Shown here in pieces: positions 1-4,988 of a stretch of 7,575 nt of DNA. Positions within the stretch are counted from its first letter, which is position 1. Each line of letters opens with the position of its first letter. Under the pieces are notes generated by a model, which saw only the letters and a list, made by a program, of their open reading frames with translations, made no database searches and had not been told where the DNA came from. Position numbers and translations under genes: made by a program. The DNA comes from Actinomycetota bacterium (lineage in GTDB: Bacteria; Actinomycetota; Thermoleophilia; Solirubrobacterales; Solirubrobacteraceae): contig VAWY01000257.1 of assembly GCA_005888335.1 (NCBI GenBank), positions 1 through 7,575 on the forward strand. The letters are read 5' to 3'.

Positions 1-587
1 TGTTCGTAGCGGCGGCTGATGACTTGGAACAGGTGGCTGGCGGCTTCGCCGGGCATCGGCAGGTACCCCAGTTCGTCGATGAGCAGCAGCTGGGGGCCGT
101 TCCAGAAGCGCATCGTGGCGGCCCAGCGCCCCTCGATCGCGGCCCGGTTGGTGCGGGCGACGAGGTCGGCGGCGGTGGTGTAGTAGACGCGGTAGCCGGC
201 CTCGACGGCGCGGTGGCCGAGGATCGTGGCGAGCATCGTCTTGCCGACGCCGGGCGGGCCGATCAGCAGCGCGTTGGCCTTCTCTTCGATGAAGCGCAGG
301 GTGGCGAGGTCTTCGACGAGGCGGCGGTCCAGCGACGGCTGGGCGTCGAAGTCGAACTGGTCGAGCGTCTTGCGGGCGGGCAGTTTGGCGAAGCGCAGCC
401 GGCCGGCGAGGCGGCGTTGCTCGACGGCGTCGACTTCGGCGGCGAGGAGGTCGTGGAGGAACCTGGTGTAGGGCGGCTTGTCGCGCTCGGCGGCCTCGAG
501 CGCGGGCGCGAGGCGGTCGGCGACGGCGGTCAGGCGTAGGTGCGCGAGGTGGCCACGCAGCTGCTGGTAGAGCGTGTCGGCGCTCAT
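1..587 (-). CDS. istB: IstB, IS21 ATPase helper (C-terminus cut by window edge)
   Basis: IstB is the AAA+ ATPase that loads on target DNA and delivers it to the IstA transposase during IS21 transposition. 195 residues are visible. An N-terminal helical region (about 1-100) precedes the ATPase core. Walker A is GPPGVGKT at residues 110-117 and Walker B is LLLIDE with D171 and E172. The sequence then reads LFQVISRRYE just before the window edge, also typical of IstB. Family members are about 250-265 aa, so roughly a quarter is missing. The ATG at 587 is preceded by AAAGGAG six bases upstream and overlaps the stop of the preceding small ORF as ATGA, which fixes the start and implies translational coupling. 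No internal damage is visible. Confidence 0.95.
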   Translation of the reverse strand, partial: MSADTLYQQLRGHLAHLRLTAVADRLAPALEAAERDKPPYTRFLHDLLAAEVDAVEQRRLAGRLRFAKLPARKTLDQFDFDAQPSLDRRLVEDLATLRFIEEKANALLIGPPGVGKTMLATILGHRAVEAGYRVYYTTAADLVARTNRAAIEGRWAATMRFWNGPQLLLIDELGYLPMPGEAASHLFQVISRRYE

Positions 588-844
588 CGAGCGCTCCTTT
601 GGGTGGTGGCGTGGTCGGCGAGTTCGAGCAGGCGGGCGGCGAGTCCTCGCGCTTCGCTGGGACGCAGGAGGCAGACGACGTCGGGGCGGTAGATCTCGGG
701 GCCGTCGCCGCCGTTGGCGATCACCGGCCCGGCGTCGGTGAGCACGACGCGGACGAGCTGGATGCGCTCGTGGTCGAGGCCCCGCTCGTGCTCGCCGGGT
801 TCGATCGTGGCGTGCGCCTCGAAGCGGTGCAGGTCGCCGGTCAC
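584..844 (-). CDS. Small IS21-borne protein of unknown function (86 aa) between istA and istB
   Basis: A GTG at 844 overlaps the istA stop as GTGA, and the stop at 584 overlaps the istB start as ATGA, so the frame sits exactly between the two transposition genes with no free base. Codons show the same G/C third-position bias as the neighbours. The product is acidic to neutral and probably a small alpha/beta protein: a strand-rich centre (IQLVRVVLTDAGPVIAN, about residues 28-44; PEIYRPDVVCLL, 49-60) is followed by an amphipathic helix (SEARGLAARLLELADHA, 63-79). The last part resembles the C-terminal helix of many small actinobacterial phage/ICE-associated proteins. I recognise no enzyme motif. 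An in-frame start further upstream would lie inside istA and is less likely. Function unknown; it may be an accessory or regulator of transposition. Confidence 0.75.
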   Translation of the reverse strand: MTGDLHRFEAHATIEPGEHERGLDHERIQLVRVVLTDAGPVIANGGDGPEIYRPDVVCLLRPSEARGLAARLLELADHATTQRSAR

Positions 845-2139
845 TGGTTGGCCGCCTTGGCGAGCTGGGCGTAGCGTTCGAGCGAGATCACCGGCGCGCT
901 GTCGGCGTCGAGGCCGCGCAGCCGGGCGAGCTCGGCGAGCGCCTGGGAGCCGGGCGGCACGTTGGCCTTGCGCCGGCACGCGTGGCCGGTCGTGAACGCC
1001 CGCAGGACGGCGTGCTCGAGCATCGCGGCGTGCTCGGGCGTGCGGATCGTCTGCCCGCCGCCGGTGGGCGCGCGGCGGTGTTCGGCGACGATCTCACCGG
1101 CGGCCGACACGATCCGCAGCCTGGGATCGCCGACCCCGGCGAGGACGGTGACGGTGCGCCCGGCGTGGGCGGGCGGGACGCTGTAGCGGTTGCCCTCGAA
1201 CGAAACCAGCGCCGAGCGCGATGCCTTGCGCTCGACGGCGATCTGGGCCGGGTAGGCCGTCGGCGGCAGCGACCCGAGCGGCTCGGCGGCGCCGAGCTGT
1301 CCGACCGTCCCGGCCGGGCGCTGGCGAGCGTCGGCGACGCGCACGCACCAGCGGTCCAGATCGCGCTGGGCCTCGCCAATCGTCGCGACCTGCGCGGTCC
1401 GCCACCACGACCGCGTCGTGTACTTGACCGCGGCCTCGACGACGCCCTTGCGCTGCGCGCGCCGGGGCGGGCAGACCGCGATCTCGACGCCGTAGTGCTT
1501 GGCCAGCTGCGCCGCCTCGACCGTCAGCCGATCGGTCCCAGCGATCACGATCGTCGCCATCCGGTCGGTTCGCCACACCCGCGCGGTGCCGCCCAGCGCC
1601 ACGAGCACGTCGTGGACGGCGCCGGCGAGGTGCCCGAAGGTCATCTGCTCGCACAACACGCCGCGGAAGCGGCCCGAGTGCGCCAGCGCACCAAGCAGCG
1701 CGGAGCACGGCTCGCCCCACGGCGTCTCGGGCAGCTCGAGCCAGTCCCACTGGATCTCCTCGCCCGGCGGATGCTCGAGCTCGACCGTCACCGCCTCGCC
1801 GCGACGGTGCTGGCAGACCAGGCACACCGGCCGCAGCTCCAAGCGCCGCAGCTCGCGCAACAGCGTCGGATACGACCGCGCAAACCCGGCGTCGACGAGC
1901 TCGCGAAACAACACCGTCGCCTCCAAGTGTGCGTCGTCGGCGAAGCGCGCCTCGATGTAGGCCCGGAACGGCTCCAGGCAGCTCGGCGCGCGCTCGTGGC
2001 CGAGCAGCGCGCCGCGCGGCGCCGCCAAGTACTTGCGCACCGTCTTGCGGTCGCGGCCGGTGTGACGGCTGATCGCAGACACCGACCAGCCGCGCGCGGC
2101 GAGCGCGTGAATCTCCACGTCGTCCTCCTCTGTGAGCAT
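841..2139 (-). CDS. istA: IstA, IS21-family DDE transposase
   Basis: A 432-aa transposase that binds the element ends and performs strand cleavage and transfer, assisted by IstB. An N-terminal helix-turn-helix is visible (WSVSAISRHTGRDRKTVRKYL, residues 18-38). It is followed by an RNase H-like integrase core with likely catalytic D132 (QWDW), D192 (WRTDRM) and E235 (KGVVE). The C-terminal part has the beta-barrel motif typical of IstA (EGNRYSVPP, about 315-323). I chose the ATG at 2139 because the protein there begins MLTEEDDVEIHALAARGWSV, as in other IstA proteins, and AGGAGG lies 10 bases upstream. The frame stays open to 2268, but that part lies in the hairpin-rich leader and encodes low-complexity sequence. 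The TGA overlaps the next GTG by 4 nt. It looks intact. Confidence 0.95.
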   Translation of the reverse strand: MLTEEDDVEIHALAARGWSVSAISRHTGRDRKTVRKYLAAPRGALLGHERAPSCLEPFRAYIEARFADDAHLEATVLFRELVDAGFARSYPTLLRELRRLELRPVCLVCQHRRGEAVTVELEHPPGEEIQWDWLELPETPWGEPCSALLGALAHSGRFRGVLCEQMTFGHLAGAVHDVLVALGGTARVWRTDRMATIVIAGTDRLTVEAAQLAKHYGVEIAVCPPRRAQRKGVVEAAVKYTTRSWWRTAQVATIGEAQRDLDRWCVRVADARQRPAGTVGQLGAAEPLGSLPPTAYPAQIAVERKASRSALVSFEGNRYSVPPAHAGRTVTVLAGVGDPRLRIVSAAGEIVAEHRRAPTGGGQTIRTPEHAAMLEHAVLRAFTTGHACRRKANVPPGSQALAELARLRGLDADSAPVISLERYAQLAKAANQ

Positions 2140-2146
2140 CCCCCAA

Positions 2147-2200
2147 GGCCCTCCTCGGCTCGGGTCGCAGGCATGAGCACCCGCGACCCTGAGGAGGGCC
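2147..2200 (-). promoter_or_regulatory. Leader hairpin that pairs with the istA Shine-Dalgarno
   Basis: Perfect 10-base inverted repeat GGCCCTCCTC (2147-2156) / GAGGAGGGCC (2191-2200), extended inward by GGGTCGC (2162-2168) / GCGACCC (2183-2189), with a loop of about 14 nt and a 5:1 internal asymmetry. In the minus-strand transcript the arm nearest istA contains AGGAGG (2155-2150), the ribosome binding site of istA. Folding would hide that site. The pairing is seen directly; a role in limiting transposase synthesis is inferred. Confidence 0.7.
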
Positions 2201-2212
2201 TCCGACGGAGCC

Positions 2213-2274
2213 GCGCGCGTGGGAGCGACTCCGGCTCGCCCCTCCGGGGCTCGCCTCCATCGCCCCACGCGCGC
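2213..2274. repeat. Long inverted repeat in the istA leader
   Basis: Arm 2213-2228 (GCGCGCGTGGGAGCGA) is complementary to arm 2260-2274 (TCGCCCCACGCGCGC) over 15 pairs with a single bulged A. Inside it a smaller stem GCCCC/GGGGC (2238-2242/2246-2250) can form. It lies between the element end and the Shine-Dalgarno hairpin, so the istA leader could form two consecutive strong stems. It has no T-run, so it is not a standard terminator. It may impede read-through from outside the element or act as a DNA-level protein site. Confidence 0.6.
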
Positions 2275-2292
2275 CTCTACGCGCTACCGACC

Positions 2293-2334
2293 TGGGGAAT
2301 TCCTGTGATCAACAGTGGGGAGAAAACCGTGATC
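2293..2334. repeat. Subterminal direct repeats at the IS21 end (probable IstA-binding sites)
   Basis: Two tandem copies of a unit that starts TGGGGA and ends GTGATC: 2293-2310 (18 nt) and 2316-2334 (19 nt). The period is about 23-24 bases, and the outer copy ends 7 bases from the inferred tip at 2341. IS21-type elements carry several transposase-binding repeats at each end, so these fit as the outermost two sites. The partner end is outside the window. Confidence 0.7.
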
Positions 2335-2341
2335 GCGCCCA

Positions 2342-2937
2342 GCCGCCACGGAGCAGATCATCCTTGGCGGCCGAGCAGCTGACTTGGCGGATCTCACGAG
2401 CGCGACGTCGTCTTCAAACATGCCGACGCAGAACAGGTCCCATCTGTCGGGCACATCGGTAAACGAGGCCTCTTCGTCGGCGCGCTCCTCGACGACCTCG
2501 AGGCCCTCGCGCTTCGCCGCAGCGACGGCGCCGGCTGCGACTTGTCGCCCAAACTTCCCCCGCGCGCGTACGACCCATAGGGGCACTTGCTGCCGGTGCT
2601 CGGCCAGTCGTCGCACGAACGGCAGCGAGTAGCGGCTCGTCGGTGCGAGTACCGAAACGATCCGCCCCGGGCACGCGGCCTGGACATCATCCCCGGAACC
2701 GCCCTGATTCCAGAGCACTCCATCGATGTCCGCCATCAACGCCCCAGCTCGACGCATCAGCTGCGTCGAGTAGGGCCCGAGCAGCAGATCCGAGCGCCTT
2801 GCGACGCCCGGAAAGCGGGCCGCGAGCTGCTCAGGATCGCTGGCGTCGTCTTCGATTCGGAGCTCGACCCGCTCGCCCACCAAGCCATAGCGGCCCGTGA
2901 GCGACAAACATGCTCCGAGCCGCAGGCGAGTCATCAC
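2342..2937 (-). pseudogene. Type 1 periplasmic-binding-protein-like gene, truncated by the IS21 insertion
   Basis: About 198 residues read as the N-terminal part of a Leu/Ile/Val-type substrate-binding protein: LRLGACLSLTGRYG at the start, then VELRIEDDASDP, DLLLGPYSTQLM and PRMICSVAAG before the sequence runs into the insertion element. The family is usually 330-400 aa, so about half is missing and should lie beyond the other end of the element. There is no signal peptide: the mature-type first strand begins at residue 2-3. This could mean a cytoplasmic sensor of the AmiC type or a family lacking export. About 20-25 residues (helix I) normally found between GRYG and the IEDD strand also seem absent. 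The start is GTG 2937 or ATG 2934; the latter overlaps the preceding stop as TGATG. The frame is non-functional as it stands. Confidence 0.8.
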
Positions 2938-3377
2938 ATCGTGACCTCGTACCGGAACTGATGCTTGTCGGCGGCCGCGACGGTGTCCTGGACTTCGACC
3001 GCCTGGCCGTCCGCGTCGTAAACCGTGCGCAGGATCCGTACCGCGGGGACTCCGGGGGCAGCCGAAGCATCTCTGCCTCGCGTCGCGTGGGCATCCGGCA
3101 CTCCAAGTCGTCGATCGAGCGCCGCAGCCGTCGCGCGATCGGACCGTCCTGGTTCTTCGATAAGTCCATACGCGCCGCCGGCGATCCGCTCGTGCTGGGC
3201 GAGCGCAGTGCCCTCAGCGACCTCGCGCGGGTAGTAGCTGTCGCAGAGCGCCACGGGCTCGTCGTTGACGACGAACAGGCGTCGACGCACAGCCACGGAA
3301 GGTTCCTCGCCCGCCCAGAGTGGCGCTGCCACGTCTTCGGGCGCTTGGACCGACGCCACCTCGAGTAGTCGTTGCTC
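2934..3377 (-). pseudogene. HutC/GntR-type regulator remnant: UTRA domain only, frameshifted
   Basis: The frame reads as the effector-binding UTRA domain of HutC-subfamily regulators: EQRLLEVASVQAPEDVAAPL, then VAVRRRLFVVNDEPVALCDSYYP, and at the end VRILRTVYDADGQAVEV and AADKHQFRYEV. The middle of the domain fits much better in another frame, where codons spell DDLECRMPTRREAEMLRLPP, a close match to the UTRA consensus. The sequence therefore leaves frame at about 3151 (extra C after GAAGAA) and returns at about 3054-3058 (missing C in a C-run). Homology continues upstream of the first possible start (GTG 3359), and the frame stays open to 3704 without ATG, GTG or TTG. No winged helix-turn-helix is recognisable upstream, only a faint wing-like ARTYAP near 3465. 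The regulator is almost certainly dead. It overlaps the next gene at its stop, so the two once formed an operon. Confidence 0.75.
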
Positions 3378-3762
3378 AGGAACTTGTCCCTGCTCTTCGC
3401 CGTCGCATCTCAGGCGGCGGAGACCGCGGTCGCGCAGCCGTCCGCCATGTGGAGCATACGTCCGCGCACTAACTGGCGCCCTTATGACCAGCGCGGGACG
3501 AAGAACGGCGCTGGGGCACCGCTCACGACGACTGCGCGGGGAGGTCGTTATGGAAACGAGCTGGTCGGCCCGATCGGCGGGATGCCCGATCAGAAACCTT
3601 CTTCGGCGGCGTCGAACGGTCGATGATGCCGGAGCGCAGCTCGCCAGCGCCGCTCTTGGGTGCTGAGCCGGCGCGCGTCGACGGCGCCGGCAGCGTCTCC
3701 ACTACCGGCGTCGACGCGTCCGCGCAGACGAGCTCGGCCGGCCGCGCCTGACGCGGCTTAAC
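3378..3762. other. About 385 bases without a recognisable gene
   Basis: It lies between the SDR stop and the regulator remnant. It contains stops in several frames and short arginine-rich open frames with no protein motif. One is a 59-codon GTG frame at 3702-3523 on the minus strand, which I do not believe is coding. It should have held the DNA-binding half and promoter of the GntR-type regulator. The lost N-terminus suggests it is decayed coding sequence or the product of a deletion. The only clear structure is the inverted repeat at 3674-3718. Confidence 0.5.
3674..3718. repeat. Inverted repeat downstream of the SDR gene (possible terminator)
   Basis: CGCGTCGACGGCGCCGG (3674-3690) pairs with CCGGCGTCGACGCG (3705-3718) across a 14-nt loop: 14 pairs with a 3-nt bulge. 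It lies 45 bases beyond the SDR stop in the direction of transcription, where an operon terminator would be expected. No T-run follows on the minus strand, so termination is only a suggestion; high-GC bacteria sometimes use hairpins without U-tails. Confidence 0.4.
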
Positions 3763-4521
3763 TCAGGCGGCCGCTCCGCCGTCGATGCGCAGGTCAGTCC
3801 CGACGATGAAGCCGGCGTCGTCGGAGGCGAGGTAGAGCACGGCCGAGGCCACGTCCTCCGTGCGCCCGATGCGCCCGAGGGGGACCTGCGCGCCGAAGCG
3901 CGCGTCGCGCTCCTCTTCGGTCTCCCCCGGCATCAGCGTCAGCGACGTGTCCACCGGCCCGGGGCTCACCGCGTTGATCCGAATGCCGTCGGCGACGTGG
4001 TCCAGGGCGGCGTTCTGCGTCAGGGCGCTCACCGCCGCCTTGGACGCCACGTACGCGCCGAGTCCGGGCAGCCGTGCGTGCGAGCCGAGGTTCGACGCGA
4101 CGTTGACGATGGACCCGCCGCCATTGGAGCGCATGTAGGCGATCTCGTGCTTCATCGACAGCCAGGTGCCGGTGATGTTGGTCTCGATGCTCGCCCGCCA
4201 GTCGTCCTCGTCGAGGTCGCCGACGGCCCCGGGCCGCAGGACGCCCACGTTGTTGACCGCGATGTCGAGGCTGCCGAAGTGGCCGACCGTGCGGCTGATT
4301 AGCTCGGCGACGTCCGCCGATTGCGTGACGTCGGCGGCCACGGCGATCGCCTCGCCGCCCTCCCCGACGATGAGTTCGACGGTCTCGTCCAGTGGCTCGG
4401 CCCGCCGTCCGGCGACAACGACGCGGGCGCCCTCGCGGGCGAACGCCCGGGCGATCGATCGGCCGATGCCGGTGCCGCCGCCGGTGACGAGGGCGACTTT
4501 GCCGGTGAATCGCGCGGTCAT
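3763..4521 (-). CDS. Classical SDR-family NAD(P)-dependent oxidoreductase
   Basis: A 252-aa short-chain dehydrogenase/reductase of classical length, expected to be cytoplasmic and to interconvert an alcohol and a ketone with NAD(P)(H). The cofactor motif TGGGTGIG is at residues 13-20 and VAADVT follows at about 61-66. NNVG is at 90-93 (normally NNAG), and the catalytic tetrad is N115, S143, Y157 and K161 (YVASK). The C-terminus (ASDDAGFIVGTDLRIDGG) is typical of the FabG-like group. AGR at residues 37-39, after the second strand, slightly favours NADP(H), but this is not decisive. I chose ATG 4521 because AAGGAG sits 9 bases upstream; the in-frame ATG at 4554 has no ribosome binding site. It is 41 bases downstream of the amidohydrolase fragment and probably the last gene of the operon. 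Substrate unknown; FabG-like sequence alone does not imply fatty acid synthesis. Confidence 0.93.
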   Translation of the reverse strand: MTARFTGKVALVTGGGTGIGRSIARAFAREGARVVVAGRRAEPLDETVELIVGEGGEAIAVAADVTQSADVAELISRTVGHFGSLDIAVNNVGVLRPGAVGDLDEDDWRASIETNITGTWLSMKHEIAYMRSNGGGSIVNVASNLGSHARLPGLGAYVASKAAVSALTQNAALDHVADGIRINAVSPGPVDTSLTLMPGETEEERDARFGAQVPLGRIGRTEDVASAVLYLASDDAGFIVGTDLRIDGGAAA

Positions 4522-4562
4522 CAGGTGGTGCTCCTTGCGGTCTCTCATGTTCATGTCGTTGG

Positions 4563-4988
4563 TCAGACGAGCGCGGGAAGGTCGGCTCGGCGGGCCGCCC
4601 GGTGCGCCGGAACGTCCGCTCGCTCGAGCAGTTCGCGCGATCGGGCGTGGGCCTCGGCGATGATCTCCTGCACCGCGGCGCGATCGGCGCGCGTGACGAC
4701 GCCGTCCCGCACGAGCGGCTCGCCGTCGACGAGCACCCAGCGCGCGGGGTCGCCGGCGAGCGAGTGCACCCGCGCGGCGACCGCGTCGTGCCAGCTGCCG
4801 GCCTCGAGCGTGTCCAGTGAGAAGATCGCGAGGTCGGCGCGCTTGCCGACCTCGAGGGAGCCGATCGTCGCGTCGAGGTCGAGCGCGCGGGCGGCCGGGA
4901 TCGTCGCCATGGCGAGCGCCTGCTCGGCTGTGATCGCCGCCGGCTCGCAGCGCAGCTGGTTCTGGAACAGGACGACGGCCTTCATCAT
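4563..4988 (-). pseudogene. C-terminal fragment of an amidohydrolase (TIM-barrel end and small beta domain)
   Basis: 141 codons starting ATGATG at 4988, the ATG overlapping the amidase stop as ATGA. The product matches the end of metal-dependent amidohydrolases of the deaminase/TrzN-like group: AEQALAMATIPAARALDLD (21-39), IGSLEVGKRADLAIFSLD (42-59) and WVLVDGEPLVRDGVV (84-98). Full members are about 430-470 aa. Here the HxH motif, the two later His ligands and the catalytic Asp are absent, so it cannot hydrolyse a substrate alone. Upstream in the same frame the codons spell an unrelated reading of the amidase, so the remaining gene starts abruptly at MMKAVVLFQ. It is most simply a 5'-deleted gene now sitting against the amidase. 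The alternative, a retained stand-alone small domain, is possible because the frame is intact and well coupled. Confidence 0.75.

Larger units (their letters stand above)
1..2341 (-). mobile_element. IS21-family insertion sequence (partial; one end present)
   Basis: The stretch carries the two diagnostic IS21 genes, istA (DDE transposase) and istB (AAA+ helper), in the usual order, plus an extra small ORF between them. The visible end lies at about 2341. Read on the minus strand it starts TGGGCGCGATCACGG, has the 5'-TG typical of IS21 ends, and contains two copies of a subterminal repeat. The boundary is supported by the neighbouring binding-protein gene, which reads sensibly up to about 2342 and then runs into element sequence and stops. 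The other end, the last part of istB and any target duplication lie left of base 1. The exact boundary could be a few bases off. Confidence 0.9.

Noticed and set aside
24..539. A 171-codon plus-strand frame opposite istB
   Set aside because: Antisense of a gene with Walker A and B motifs; no independent support.
1094..2260. A 388-codon minus-strand frame inside istA
   Set aside because: Out-of-frame reading of istA with low-complexity Arg/Ala/Gly composition.
2255..2315. Possible istA promoter with TTGATC as the -35 box
   Set aside because: No acceptable -10 hexamer at 16-19 bases on the minus strand, and TTGATC belongs to the end repeats.
982..2382. A 466-codon plus-strand open frame opposite istA
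   Set aside because: It is rich in Arg, Ala and Pro with no motif, and the opposite strand has a clear IstA with HTH and DDE residues. It arises from high-GC antisense.
3568..3591. Direct repeat GCCCGATC, two copies 16 bases apart, as an operator
   Set aside because: Eight-base repeats are expected by chance in GC-rich DNA, and no gene start is placed to use it.
3523..3702. 59-codon GTG frame downstream of the SDR gene
   Set aside because: No motif, biased composition and no ribosome binding site; a faint GELRSG resemblance to GntR N-termini is too weak to report.
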